A stretch of DNA of 64,000 nt. It comes from Burkholderiaceae bacterium (lineage in GTDB: Bacteria; Pseudomonadota; Gammaproteobacteria; Burkholderiales; Burkholderiaceae_B). Where the stretch lies: the NCBI GenBank assembly GCA_020851995.1, contig JADZBO010000158.1, positions 1-64,000 of the forward strand. Reading direction: 5' to 3'. The notes under the pieces are model-generated. The model was not told the DNA's origin, made no database searches, and saw nothing but the letters and a program-made list of their open reading frames with translations. Shown in pieces: positions 15,562 to 25,500 of the stretch. A program made the position numbers and the translations under genes. Position 1 is the first letter of the stretch. Each line of letters starts with the position of its first letter.

Positions 15562-17559
15562 TCAGGCGGTGGCTCGGGCGGTTTGTTCGAGGTGGAGTGC
15601 AATTCGCGTGCCAAGCCCGGGTGTCGAGTCAACCGTAAGACGCGCTCCCAGGCGGGCCGCGCGCTCATGCATGATCTTCAGACCGACATGGGTTTCCTTG
15701 CGCGCCTGGCTCTCGGAGACGTTGAATCCGCAACCGTCATCGGTGACCGACAGCTTGAAATCGTCGGCGTTTTCGACGGTGATATGAACGTGTTGCGCGT
15801 GTGCGTGCTTGCGGATGTTCGACAGCGCCTCCTGCACAATGAAGAGCAGTTGCAGCTGTTGCTCGGCAGGCAGCGGAGCACCGCTTGCGCGGGTGTCGAC
15901 ATCGACGCTGACCCCGATGCCGGTTTGCCGGCGAAAGCGCTCGGCGGAATTGTTCAGGGCGTCGAGGAGTTCGCCTTCATCGAGTTTGGTGCGGAAGTTC
16001 ATCAGCAGTTCGCGCACATCGTCATAGCTTTCCCGAAGCCCCGCTTCGATCATCTGGATCACTTCCCGCACCTCGTCGCGCGCGTCCCGCTCCAGTGAGT
16101 CTTCCAGCATCTGGACCTGTAGTTTCAGGAAGTTGAGACCCTGCGCAATCGAGTCGTGCAGACCCTGCGCAACCAGATTACGCTCCTCGGCGATGGCAAG
16201 TTCGCGCGTGCGGGCGAGCAGGCGCTGGTTTTCAATGGCCACCCCCAGGTGCTGGCCAACCGAGTCGAACAAGCGCCGGTCGCCCGTCGAGAACGCATGC
16301 GGCGTCTTGAAGTGCAGGGTGTAGCTGCCCATCGTCTGACCGCCGTTGCTGATCTGGGCGATTGCGATTGAGTTGAAGCCTTCCTGGTGGCAAAGGTAAC
16401 GGAACTCGGGCGTGAGTTTACGGAAGTCGTGCAGCCTGACTTCGCCCTGCTGAAGGGCCTCGGAGCAAAGGCAGTCTCCCGCGTGCACACATTGTTCCTG
16501 CTGAACGAACTCTGGGGATAATCCCTGATGCACTGTCAGGTGCAGATTGTTCAGACGAGGATCAAGAATGCGCACGGTGCCGCCGTCTGCCCCGAAGTGT
16601 TCAATCAGCCGTGACAGGAAGCCTTTGCAGCGATCTTCAAGCTCCCCGGGCTGGCTCAGGTAGGCCGCGAACTCGTAGAGCGTGGACAGCGCACGGTTGC
16701 GCTGGGCAAGCAGGAGCGTCTTCTGTTGTACTCGCGCCTCAAGGTTGCCGTAGAGTTCCTTGAGTTGCGCGGCCATATCGTTGAAGCCAGCGGCCAGTTC
16801 GCCGAATTCGTCGCGTCCTTCGACGGGCACAGCGACGTCGAAATTCCCGGTCGTCATCCGGGCGATTCCGTTACGCAACGCTTCGACCGGACGGATGACC
16901 CACCCGTACAACAAGTAGATGAGCGCAACGCAACCGGCCAGCATGAGCACGATCAGGGCGAGTTGAGAGGCGCGCAGATAGGCGGTGTCCCGTGCGTTTT
17001 CGGCTTCGATCAATCCGACGAGTCGGTCGGCCTCGCGCACGAAGTTGGGCAATACGCTCAGGTAGGCGGCAGAGGCTTCGACGGACCGCGATGGCTGGTT
17101 CAGGATCATGGTCAGCGTCGTTTGCAGCGAATCGGTCCACAGAGTCGCGACGCGTTCGAACTGCTCCTGCACAGCGGTGCCGGACGGCAGCCGAAGTGGA
17201 CGCTGCGGGTCGCCGCGCCGCAGGTTGTCGAGAGTCTGATTCAGCGCTCGAACCTGTTGTTCCAGCGGGCGCGGGTCGATGACCGGCTGATTGACGGTCA
17301 ACCCCAGGCGCACCGATTGCACCCGCAAGCTTCCGGTGTCATTGATCGCGGCAGCGGCCCCTTCGAGCGCCCAGGACAACCATAACGTACCCATCACCAT
17401 CGTCAAACCAAAGACCAGTCCGACAATCGTTACAGACACCAGTCGCACGCCCAGTTTGTAGTTTCGGCCAATGGGCAAGAGCCGGTCCCGGGCCCGGAGC
17501 GCTTTGGGCACACGGCGCGTTGTAGCCCCGTCAGCGCGGTATTTCGCGTCGGCTTTCAT
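15562..17559 (-). CDS. narX: Nitrate/nitrite sensor histidine kinase NarX
   Basis: This 665-residue membrane kinase has TM1 (about 38-64) followed by the periplasmic P-box NDTGSLRVQSVRL that binds nitrate, then a four-helix periplasmic sensor. TM2 is near residues 195-216, then a HAMP linker (WVIRPVEALRNGIARM) and a GAF-like central module with clustered cysteines (QCVHAGDCLC). The HisKA_3 box is GLHDSIAQGLNFLKLQ with the phospho-His, and an HATPase domain follows (DDGCGF, GLKIMHERAARLG). I start at ATG 17559; an upstream in-frame start at 17613 would overlap the carbonic anhydrase gene. It lies 4 bases after can and 9 before narL. Confidence 0.94.
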   Translation of the reverse strand: MKADAKYRADGATTRRVPKALRARDRLLPIGRNYKLGVRLVSVTIVGLVFGLTMVMGTLWLSWALEGAAAAINDTGSLRVQSVRLGLTVNQPVIDPRPLEQQVRALNQTLDNLRRGDPQRPLRLPSGTAVQEQFERVATLWTDSLQTTLTMILNQPSRSVEASAAYLSVLPNFVREADRLVGLIEAENARDTAYLRASQLALIVLMLAGCVALIYLLYGWVIRPVEALRNGIARMTTGNFDVAVPVEGRDEFGELAAGFNDMAAQLKELYGNLEARVQQKTLLLAQRNRALSTLYEFAAYLSQPGELEDRCKGFLSRLIEHFGADGGTVRILDPRLNNLHLTVHQGLSPEFVQQEQCVHAGDCLCSEALQQGEVRLHDFRKLTPEFRYLCHQEGFNSIAIAQISNGGQTMGSYTLHFKTPHAFSTGDRRLFDSVGQHLGVAIENQRLLARTRELAIAEERNLVAQGLHDSIAQGLNFLKLQVQMLEDSLERDARDEVREVIQMIEAGLRESYDDVRELLMNFRTKLDEGELLDALNNSAERFRRQTGIGVSVDVDTRASGAPLPAEQQLQLLFIVQEALSNIRKHAHAQHVHITVENADDFKLSVTDDGCGFNVSESQARKETHVGLKIMHERAARLGARLTVDSTPGLGTRIALHLEQTARATA

Positions 17560-17563
17560 GGAT

Positions 17564-18262
17564 TCAGGTCTCGACCCCGGATGCGCTCTCCGGGTTCGCC
17601 GGTGAGCGCTCAAGCGCGCTCACCATGGGCAGGAAGGCTCCGGTGCGTTTTGAGTATGCAAGCAATTCACCTCGGTCAAGGTCGAAATACCACCCGTGAA
17701 TCGACAGCTTTCCCTGATCGATTGCTTCGCGAACCCACGGGTAGGTCATGAGATTGTTCAGGGAGTTCAGGATGGAAGACTGCTCGCAGACCCGGCACTG
17801 GACTTCAAAAGAAGCATGACCAAAGGCGGACAGCGTACTGCGCTTCGCTGCGGCACCGATGCCGACCCAGGCGCTGACGAAGTCGAAAGGGCTGTCGCTC
17901 GTGGGTACGCCACGCATCAGCGCCCGGATTCCGCCGCAGCGCGCGTGCCCGAGCACGATGATGCGTTCGACTTTGAGTTGTTCCACGGCGAACTGGATCG
18001 CGGCGCTGACGCCATGGTGCGTGCCCTGACAGATTTCGCACGGCGGAACCATATTGGCGATATTCCGGGATACGAAAACATCGCCGGGCTCCGCGCCCAT
18101 CAGCAAGCCCGGATCCACACGCGAATCACTGCAGCCGATCAACAGCGATGTCGGGTGTTGCCCCTGTGCAAGTTCCTCGATGCGGCTGTTGTCCTCACCG
18201 TAGTATTGCTGCTGGAAACGTTCGAATCCGGCGATGAATTTCTCGAGGTCATGGCTGGGCAT
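17564..18262 (-). CDS. can: Beta-class carbonic anhydrase
   Basis: This 232-residue enzyme interconverts CO2 and bicarbonate. Zinc ligands are Cys44 in CSDSRVDP (with catalytic Asp46 and Arg48), His106 and Cys109 in GHARCGG. Length and motifs match proteobacterial Can/CynT (about 220). It is cytosolic, with no signal peptide. It sits inside the molybdenum cofactor and NarXL operon, 14 bases after moaA and 4 before narX, so it is probably co-transcribed with them. Bicarbonate supply under anaerobic conditions is a possible reason; no molybdenum-related role is known to me. Confidence 0.95.
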   Translation of the reverse strand: MPSHDLEKFIAGFERFQQQYYGEDNSRIEELAQGQHPTSLLIGCSDSRVDPGLLMGAEPGDVFVSRNIANMVPPCEICQGTHHGVSAAIQFAVEQLKVERIIVLGHARCGGIRALMRGVPTSDSPFDFVSAWVGIGAAAKRSTLSAFGHASFEVQCRVCEQSSILNSLNNLMTYPWVREAIDQGKLSIHGWYFDLDRGELLAYSKRTGAFLPMVSALERSPANPESASGVET

Positions 18263-18276
18263 GACGAGCCACCGGT

Positions 18277-19269
18277 TCAGCCGCCCGTCTGTGACATGAA
18301 GCGCACAATTTTGGTGGGCGCTTCGCGAAACTCATGACGTTCGGGCTTGAGCTCAATGGCGCCGCGCAGCGCGGCAATAAGCTCGTCATCACTGGCACCG
18401 CCGCGCAGGAGTGGCCGCAGCTCGACCTTTTCTTCCTGTCCCAGACAGAGATACAGCGTGCCGTCGACCGACAGACGCACGCGGTTACATGTGGCGCAGA
18501 AGTGCTGGCTGATCGGTGTGATGACCCCGATTTGTCCGCGGCCGTCAGCGGTACGCCAGTACCGGGCTGGACCGCCACCGAGCTGCTTGATTTCGGGAAT
18601 CAGGTTAAAGCGTGCGCGTAACTCGTCAACGATCGGCCCGAGCGGGGCGTAACCCGCGGCAAGGCCTGTTGCGCCCACGGGCATGGTTTCAATCAGGCGC
18701 AGGATAAACCCGCGCTCGATACAGAATTCGGTCATGGCCTCGACCTCACCCGCGTTGACCGCAGGCATGACGACCATGTTGAGCTTGATGGGAGAAAAGC
18801 CCGCTTCCTGAGCCGCGGCAAGGCCGGCCATGACGTCATCGAGCGAATCGCGCCCGGTGATCTGGGTCATGCATTCGCGCGAGAGAGTATCCAGACTGAT
18901 GTTCAGGCGTCGAACCCCGGCAGCGCGCAATGCCTGCGCATGCTTGGGTAGTTGCGTTCCGTTGGTCGAGAGGGAAAGATCGGTTATCCCGGGCAGGACG
19001 GAGAGCCGCGCGGCAAGGGCGGGCAGATTCCGCCTGAGCAGGGGTTCGCCACCTGTCAGGCGCACGCGCGATGTCCCCAGTCGGGCGAACAAACCGATGA
19101 CGCGTTCGATTTCATCGAAGGTGAGCCAGTCTTTCGGTTCCTGGTAACCCTTGAAGCTTTTGGGCAGGCAATAGCTGCAACGCAGGTCGCAACGATCCGT
19201 TACGCTCAGGCGCAGATACTCAATCTTTCGGCCGAACCGGTCAATCAGGGGCGAGAGGGCGTTTTTCAT
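18277..19269 (-). CDS. moaA: GTP 3',8-cyclase MoaA
   Basis: This 330-residue radical-SAM enzyme makes 3',8-cyclo-dihydro-GTP from GTP, the first step of molybdenum cofactor synthesis. It carries the N-terminal cluster motif Cys27-x3-Cys31-x2-Cys34 (CDLRCSYC), LTGGEPLLR, and the C-terminal cluster motif HFCATCNRVRLS with a third cysteine in LYLCLG. As with many MoaA proteins the C-terminus is expected to end in a Gly-Gly pair, and the sequence does end SQTGG. First gene of the minus-strand operon; it diverges from narK1 across 474 bases of regulatory DNA. Confidence 0.97.
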   Translation of the reverse strand: MKNALSPLIDRFGRKIEYLRLSVTDRCDLRCSYCLPKSFKGYQEPKDWLTFDEIERVIGLFARLGTSRVRLTGGEPLLRRNLPALAARLSVLPGITDLSLSTNGTQLPKHAQALRAAGVRRLNISLDTLSRECMTQITGRDSLDDVMAGLAAAQEAGFSPIKLNMVVMPAVNAGEVEAMTEFCIERGFILRLIETMPVGATGLAAGYAPLGPIVDELRARFNLIPEIKQLGGGPARYWRTADGRGQIGVITPISQHFCATCNRVRLSVDGTLYLCLGQEEKVELRPLLRGGASDDELIAALRGAIELKPERHEFREAPTKIVRFMSQTGG

Positions 19270-19329
19270 ACAGTCTATTGTCTACTGTTCCGGCTTATTT
19301 TGCCACGATGCGAACGGAGAGGACTCCCT

Positions 19330-19345
19330 TAGTTCTTTAGGAGTA
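19330..19345. promoter_or_regulatory. narL: Candidate NarL 7-2-7 binding site, moaA-proximal
   Basis: TAGTTCTTTAGGAGTA reads as the heptamer TAGTTCT, two bases, and AGGAGTA. Against the NarL consensus TACYYMT-NN-AKRRGTA the right half matches fully and the left half differs at one base (G for C). It lies 61 bases upstream of the moaA ATG and about 400 upstream of narK1. Confidence 0.5.
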
Positions 19346-19394
19346 GGCGAACGCTGACGGGTCGTCCGTTGTTCCGGCGGGTGATCTGCATCCG

Positions 19395-19408
19395 TTGAAT
19401 TTTGCCAA
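19395..19408. promoter_or_regulatory. Weak FNR-like box
   Basis: TTGAATTTTGCCAA keeps TTGA and CAA of the consensus TTGAT-N4-ATCAA but misses three of ten specified bases. It lies about 125 bases upstream of moaA and about 340 upstream of narK1. It may be a degenerate FNR/DNR site or chance. Confidence 0.25.
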
Positions 19409-19536
19409 GACGCGGGCGCCTGGGCGGCAATGGCTCGGCAGTGCGCAAGGTTATTGAGACTGGTGACTGATTGCGGATGATGCATCGCAGCATCGGGTTT
19501 TTCGGCAAATATTCTCGGTAAAAACCAGCGACTCGA

Positions 19537-19554
19537 CCTGTTCGTCGGAACAGG
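19537..19554. promoter_or_regulatory. Perfect 7-4-7 inverted repeat in the nar control region
   Basis: CCTGTTCGTCGGAACAGG consists of CCTGTTC and GAACAGG around GTCG. It has no T-run and lies about 190 bases upstream of narK1, so it is more likely a protein-binding site than a terminator. It does not match the FNR or NarL consensus. Confidence 0.4.
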
Positions 19555-19612
19555 ATGCTGACCCCGTCCCGGTTGGCACGCCTCGCCGTGCCACTGGCGT
19601 GGCGTAGGGATC

Positions 19613-19628
19613 CCCTACTAAAGGAGTA
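19613..19628. promoter_or_regulatory. narL: Candidate NarL 7-2-7 binding site, narK1-proximal
   Basis: CCCTACTAAAGGAGTA has a right half AGGAGTA that matches AKRRGTA fully, as at 19330. The left half CCCTACT keeps only four of the specified bases of TACYYMT. It lies 116 bases upstream of the narK1 ATG, next to a GGGATCCC palindrome. The same AGGAGTAG octamer occurs at both sites in this gap. Confidence 0.4.
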
Positions 19629-19743
19629 GATCCGCCTAGGTCGATTGCCTCGGCCAACCTGCGCGACTGACGTATGGGCGGCGACCGATTGCGCGCGTAG
19701 CCTTTCTCATACCAAAACAAGTGTGTACGAGGAGCCGTCCATC

Positions 19744-21024
19744 ATGGACCCGAAACTGCGCAAACCCGTCATGGTGCTCACCTCCAGCACGTTCGCGTTC
19801 ACGATCTGCTTCGCAGTCTGGATGATGTTTGCCGTGATCGGGATTCCGATCAAGAAGCAACTGAATCTGAATGAGACTGAGTTTGGCCTGCTGGCAGCGA
19901 TGCCTGTGCTGTCCGGTTCGCTGATCCGCGTGCCGCTCGGCTTCTGGACCGATCGTTTTGGTGGCCGGATTGTGTTTTTTGTGCTGATGCTGTGTACGGT
20001 CGTGCCAATCTGGATGATGTCCTACGCGACCGAGTTCTGGCAGTTCCTGGTGATCGGCCTGTTCGTAGGTCTGGCGGGTGGGTCGTTCTCCGTTGGCACC
20101 CCCTACGTTGCCCGCTGGTTTCCCAAAAGCCGCCAGGGTCTGGCCATGGGGGTGTTCGGCGCCGGCAATTCCGGTTCGGCCCTGACCAAGTTCGTTGCGC
20201 CGGCCCTCATCGTCGCCGCAGGTGGTGCCTGGACCATCGTTCCACAAGTCTACTCAGTCGCGATGCTGGTGACTGCGCTCCTGTTCTGGATGTTTTCCGC
20301 CACCGATCCGAAGCACAACGTCCCCGGCAGCGTGTCGCTTGCCGATCAACTCAAGATGCTGCGTGACCCAAGAGTCTGGCGCTATTGCCAGTATTACTCG
20401 GTGGTTTTTGGCGGGTATGTGGCACTCGCGTTATGGATGACGAAATACTACGTCGGAGAATATGGGTTCAACATGCAGACTGCCGCCCTGCTGGCTGCGT
20501 GCTTCTCGCTGCCGGGCGGCGTCTTGCGTGCTGTCGGCGGCTGGATTTCCGATAAATACGGTGCCTACCAGACCACCTGGTGGGTGATGTGGGTGTGTTG
20601 GGTGGCCTTCTTCTGGCTCAGCTATCCGCAGACCAGCTTCACCGTTCAGACCGTGACGGGGCCACGCGACTTCTCGCTCGGGCTGTCGCCAACCTTCTTT
20701 ACGGTGATTCTGTTCGTGGTCGGGATCGCCATGGCGATTGGCAAGGCCTCGGTCTTCAAATTTATCTCTGACGACTTCGGCGCCAACATCGGTGCAGTGT
20801 CGGGCGTGGTTGGCCTCGCGGGTGGCCTCGGTGGATTCGTGCTGCCCATTATGTTCGGCGCGCTCGTTGACCTCACCGGTGTGCGTTCCTCCAGTTTCAT
20901 GCTGATGTACGGCACAGTGTGCGTCTCGCTGGTCTGGATGCACTTCAGTTTCCGCAAGGAGCATTTCGCGGCGGGGTCTGCCAAAAAGGCTGCGGTCGGT
21001 GCACCGGCTCCTGCCACCCGCTGA
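19744..21024 (+). CDS. narK1: Nitrate transporter, NarK1 type (major facilitator family)
   Basis: This 426-residue, 12-helix protein is a nitrate/nitrite porter. The conserved segments VGLAGGSFSVGTPYVARWFP and GNSGSALTKFVAPAL correspond to the two nitrate-signature regions, and the arginine-bearing SGSLIRVPLGFWTDRFGGR is in helix 2. This shorter NarK1 subtype is thought to run as a nitrate/proton symporter that starts nitrate respiration. ATG 19744 has GAGGAG upstream at 19729-19734; an in-frame start at 19645 adds only non-conserved residues. It heads the narK1K2GHJI operon, and narK2 follows 93 bases later. Confidence 0.94.
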   Translation: MDPKLRKPVMVLTSSTFAFTICFAVWMMFAVIGIPIKKQLNLNETEFGLLAAMPVLSGSLIRVPLGFWTDRFGGRIVFFVLMLCTVVPIWMMSYATEFWQFLVIGLFVGLAGGSFSVGTPYVARWFPKSRQGLAMGVFGAGNSGSALTKFVAPALIVAAGGAWTIVPQVYSVAMLVTALLFWMFSATDPKHNVPGSVSLADQLKMLRDPRVWRYCQYYSVVFGGYVALALWMTKYYVGEYGFNMQTAALLAACFSLPGGVLRAVGGWISDKYGAYQTTWWVMWVCWVAFFWLSYPQTSFTVQTVTGPRDFSLGLSPTFFTVILFVVGIAMAIGKASVFKFISDDFGANIGAVSGVVGLAGGLGGFVLPIMFGALVDLTGVRSSSFMLMYGTVCVSLVWMHFSFRKEHFAAGSAKKAAVGAPAPATR

Positions 21025-21117
21025 CCCCAGAGCCGAACGCACGCAACCCAAACCCAACTCGCCGCAAGGCACGGATCGCACCCCGCGACCGTGCCACGGC
21101 AAACACCGGAGCCAACG

Positions 21118-22503
21118 ATGGCCTCAAGTTATGTAATCTCCCGCTGGGAACCGGAAAACGCCGCTTTCTGGAAGGAAAAAGGCGAGCGGATCGCCAACCG
21201 CAATCTGTGGATTTCGATCCCGGCGCTGATGCTCGCATTCATCGTCTGGATGCTCTGGTCAGTGGTCGTCGTGAACCTGAACAAAGCGGGCTTCAGCTTC
21301 ACCAAGAATCAGATGTTCTGGCTGACGGCGCTGCCCGCGCTGTCCGGTGCAACGCTGCGGATTTTCTATTCGTTCCTGGTGCCCATCTTCGGCGGGCGTC
21401 GCTGGACGGCCATTTCGACGGCGAGCCTGCTGATTCCGGCGCTTGGCATGGGGTTCGCCCTGCGCGACCCCACGACAAGTTACCCGACCTTGCTGGTGCT
21501 GGCGCTGCTGTGCGGCTTTGGCGGCGGAAACTTCAGCTCCTCGATGGCCAACATCAGCTTTTTCTTTCCCAAAGCGCGCAAGGGTCTGGCGACAGGCTTG
21601 AACGCCGGCATCGGCAACCTGGGCGTGTCGGTCGTACAGTTCGTGTCGCCGATCGTGATTTCCCTGGCCGTGTTCGGTGCACTCGGTGGGGACGGACATG
21701 ATTACGTTGCGGCGGGCAAGACGCAGACGATCTGGCTGCAAAACGCCGGCTTCGTGTGGGTTCCCTTCATCGCGCTGGCGTCAATCGCCGCCTGGTTTGG
21801 CATGAACGATATCGCCGAGGCCAAGGCGTCGTTTTCTGACCAGGCGGTGATCTTCAAGCGCAAACATAACTGGCTGATGTGCTGGCTCTACCTGGGCACC
21901 TTCGGCTCGTTCATCGGTTTTTCGGCTGGGTTGCCCTTGCTGACGCAGTCGCAGTTTCCGGACATCAATCCGACCAAGTATGCGTTCCTCGGTCCGCTGG
22001 TGGGCGCGCTGGTCAGGCCGGTCGGCGGCTGGGTATCGGACAAGATGGGCGGCGCGCGCGTCACCTTCTGGACTTTCCTTGGCATGGCGATCGCCGTGGG
22101 CGGTGTGCTGTATTTTCTGCCGCGCGGCGGCGTGGGCGGAAGTTTTGAGGGCTTTCTCACGCTTTTCATCATCCTGTTTGCGCTGACGGGCATCGGCAAC
22201 GGTTCGACCTTCCGGATGATTCCGGTCATCTTCCTCAACGAGCGCCAGCAGGCCGCTGCCAAGGATCCCGCTTCACAGCGTCAAGCCCAGCTCGACGGCG
22301 GCAAAGAGGCCGCTGCCGTGCTCGGATTTTCGGGTGCGATCGGCGCCTACGGTGGCTTTTTCATTCCCAAGAGTTTCGGTACGGCCATTGATTTGACCGG
22401 CACCCCCCACATGGCGCTGTGGTGTTTCATCGCCTTTTACCTGAGCTGCCTGGCAATTACCTGGGTCTGGTATTCACGGCGCAACGCACCCATGCCGTGC
22501 TGA
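21118..22503 (+). CDS. narK2: Nitrate/nitrite antiporter, NarK2 type (major facilitator family)
   Basis: This 461-residue, 12-helix porter has an N-terminal cytoplasmic segment, the nitrate signatures LLCGFGGGNFSSSMANISFF and GLNAGIGNLGVSVVQFVSP, and ALTGIGNGSTFRMIPVIF in the C-terminal half. The extended form with a polar insert (about 390-410) is typical of the NarK2/E. coli NarK type, which exchanges nitrate for nitrite. ATG 21118 has GGAG 6 bases upstream; a GTG at 21091 is less likely. narG follows after 15 bases. Confidence 0.94.
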   Translation: MASSYVISRWEPENAAFWKEKGERIANRNLWISIPALMLAFIVWMLWSVVVVNLNKAGFSFTKNQMFWLTALPALSGATLRIFYSFLVPIFGGRRWTAISTASLLIPALGMGFALRDPTTSYPTLLVLALLCGFGGGNFSSSMANISFFFPKARKGLATGLNAGIGNLGVSVVQFVSPIVISLAVFGALGGDGHDYVAAGKTQTIWLQNAGFVWVPFIALASIAAWFGMNDIAEAKASFSDQAVIFKRKHNWLMCWLYLGTFGSFIGFSAGLPLLTQSQFPDINPTKYAFLGPLVGALVRPVGGWVSDKMGGARVTFWTFLGMAIAVGGVLYFLPRGGVGGSFEGFLTLFIILFALTGIGNGSTFRMIPVIFLNERQQAAAKDPASQRQAQLDGGKEAAAVLGFSGAIGAYGGFFIPKSFGTAIDLTGTPHMALWCFIAFYLSCLAITWVWYSRRNAPMPC

Positions 22504-22518
22504 TTTCGGAGAATTTAT

Positions 22519-25500
22519 ATGAGTCACTTTTTAGATCGTCTGCGGTTCATGTCCCGCACCAAGGAAACCTTTTCCGGTGACCACGGTGCCGTCGTTGAGG
22601 AAGACCGTACCTGGGAAGACGCCTACCGTCAGCGCTGGCAGCACGACAAGGTCGTGCGGTCCACGCATGGCGTGAATTGCACAGGCTCTTGCTCGTGGAA
22701 GGTGTATGTCAAGAATGGCCTGATCACCTGGGAAACCCAGCAGACAGACTATCCGCGCACGCGCCCGGATCTGCCAAACCACGAACCCCGCGGCTGTCCG
22801 CGCGGCGCATCCTACAGCTGGTACGTTTATTCGGCACAGCGCGTCAAGCACCCGATGGTGCGTGGCCGGTTGATGGAAATGTGGCGCGATGCCCGCAAAA
22901 CCATGGGGCCGATCGAAGCGTGGGAATACATCAGCCAGAACCCTGAGCGCGCGCGCCGCTATAAAAGCGTACGCGGCCTCGGCGGCTTTGTACGTGCCGA
23001 CTGGGATACCGTGACCGAGATCATCGCAGCTGCCAACGCGCTGACGATTCGCAAGTTTGGTCCCGATCGCATTATCGGCTTTTCGCCCATCCCGGCGATG
23101 TCCATGGTGTCGTATGCGGCCGGATCGCGCTATGTCAGCCTGTTGGGCGGTGCCTGCCTGAGCTTTTACGACTGGTACTGCGATCTGCCGCCCGCGAGCC
23201 CGCAGATCTGGGGCGAGCAGACGGACGTTCCCGAGTCTGCTGATTGGTACAACTCGACCTACCTGATGGTGTGGGGATCAAACGTTCCGCAAACCCGAAC
23301 CCCGGACGCCCACTTTTACACCGAGGTTCGCTACAAAGGCACGAAGACCGTCGCCGTTTCGAGCGATTTTGGCGAAATGGTGAAATTCGGCGATATCTGG
23401 CTGGCGCCAAAGCAGGGAACCGACGCCGCCCTCGCCATGGCGATGGGTCACGTGATCCTTAAAGAGTTTCATCTGTCGGGCAAATCCGACTACTTTGCGG
23501 ACTATGCCCGCCAGTACACCGACATGCCGATGCTCGTGATGCTGCGCGAGCAGGGCGGTCGACTGCTGCCGGATCAATTCCTGCGCGCATCGCATCTTGC
23601 CGGCAACCACGGCGAGGCGAACAACCCAGAATGGAAAACCCTGCTGATCGATTCGAAGACCGGCGAACTCGTTGTGCCGAACGGCGCGATCGGTCTGCGC
23701 TGGGGCGAGGGCAAGGTCAATGACGGCGCACAGGTCGGACGCTGGAATCTGGAGAAAAAAGACGCAAAGACGGGGCGCGAAGTCGAGGCCCAACTGACCC
23801 TGCTTGATCAGAACGGTGAAGTCGCGGGCGTTTCGTTCCCCTACTTTGGCGGCGAAAAGGACGACTTGCTGGTGCGCAACGTACCGGTCAGGCGTGTGCG
23901 TCTGGCGGATGGCAGCGAAGTGCTGGTGACAACCGTCTACGACCTGCAGATGGCGAATTACGGCATTGACCGCGGAATTGGCGGGGGCAACGTCGCCGCA
24001 AGCTTTGATGACGATGTGCCCTACACGCCGGCCTGGCAGGAGAAGCACACGACCGTGCCGCGCAACCTGGTGATTCAGGTTGCCCGCGAGTTTGCGCAGA
24101 ACGCGCACGACACGCACGGAAAGTCGATGGTGATCGTGGGTGCCGCCCTCAACCACTGGTATCACATGGACATGACCTACCGCGGCATTATCAACCTGTT
24201 GATGATGTGCGGATGCGTGGGTCAGAGCGGCGGTGGCTGGGCACACTACGTTGGTCAGGAAAAGCTGCGGCCCCAGTTTGGCTGGGCCCCGCTGGCGTTC
24301 GGGCTTGACTGGTCGCGTCCGCCGCGTCAGATGAACGGCACGAGCTTTTTCTACAACCACACCAGTCAGTGGCGGCACGAAAAGCTTCACGTGGACGAGA
24401 TTCTTGCCCCGACCGCCGATCCGGCGAAATACAACGGCATGAGCATGCTCGACCTGAATGCCAAATCCGAGCGCATGGGATGGCTGCCGTCGGCGCCGCA
24501 ATTGCAGACCAACCCGCTGGACGTCGTCGACGCCGCGGCCGCGGCTGGCAAGGATCCGGTTGCCTACGCAACCGAGATGCTCAAGCAAGGTGCCCTCAAG
24601 ATGTCTTGCGAGGATCCTGACAATCCCGCGAACTTCCCGCGCAACATGTTTGTCTGGCGCTCGAATATCCTGGGCTCGAGCGGCAAGGGCCACGAATACT
24701 TCCTCAAGTACCTGCTTGGAACGCAGAATGCCGTGTTTGACGATGCAACCCAATCGGTGCGTCCAAGCGAAGTCAACTTCCAGGAAGAGGGCGCTGAGGG
24801 CAAACTTGATCTGCTGACCGTGCTCGACTTCCGCATGAGCACCACCTGTCTGTATGGCGATATTGTTCTGCCGACGGCCACCTGGTACGAAAAGGATGAT
24901 CTCAACACGTCCGACATGCACCCCTTCATCCATCCGCTCTCGGAGGCGGTGCAACCGCTGTGGGAAAGCAAGACAGATTGGGAAATCTACAAGCTGCTTG
25001 CCGAAAAGTTCACCGAAATCGGCGGCCCCTACCTGGGGACCCGCAAGGACATCGTCCTTCAGCCGCTCATGCACGATACCCCGGGTGAACTTGGCCAGCC
25101 GTTCGAGCCCAAGGACTGGAAGCACGGCGAGTGCGACCTCATCCCGGGCAAGACTGCGCCGAACATGGTCGTGGTCGAGCGTAACTACAACGATATCTAT
25201 CGCAAGTTCACCTCGGTCGGCCCGTTGCTCGACAAACTCGGCAACGGCGGCAAGGGGATCAACTGGAATACCGAGCACGAAGTGCACGAACTCGCCGGAC
25301 TGACCAAGACAGTCACCGAGCCGGGTGTCAGCCAGGGGCGTCCGAAGATCGAGACGGCAATCGATGCCGCCGAGATGATCCTGACCTTCGCGCCTGAAAC
25401 CAACGGTCACGTCTCGGTGAAAGCCTGGGAGGCTCTGTCCAAGATCACCGGCCGCGATCACTCGCACCTTGCCGTGGGTCGCGAACACGACAAGATCCGC

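Larger units (their letters stand above)
19270..19743. promoter_or_regulatory. Divergent moaA / narK1 control region
   Basis: This 474-base gap has no gene. It carries two NarL-like 7-2-7 sites (19330-19345 and 19613-19628), a weak FNR-like site (19395-19408), a 7-4-7 perfect inverted repeat (19537-19554) and a short hairpin GGCACG-6-CGTGCC (19575-19592). No textbook -35/-10 pair stands out on either strand, as expected for promoters that depend on activators. It is the natural place for co-ordinated nitrate and oxygen control of the two operons. Confidence 0.7.

Noticed and set aside
19575..19592. GGCACG-CCTCGC-CGTGCC hairpin as a terminator
   Set aside because: Short stem, no T-run, and located inside the divergent promoter region where no transcript should end.
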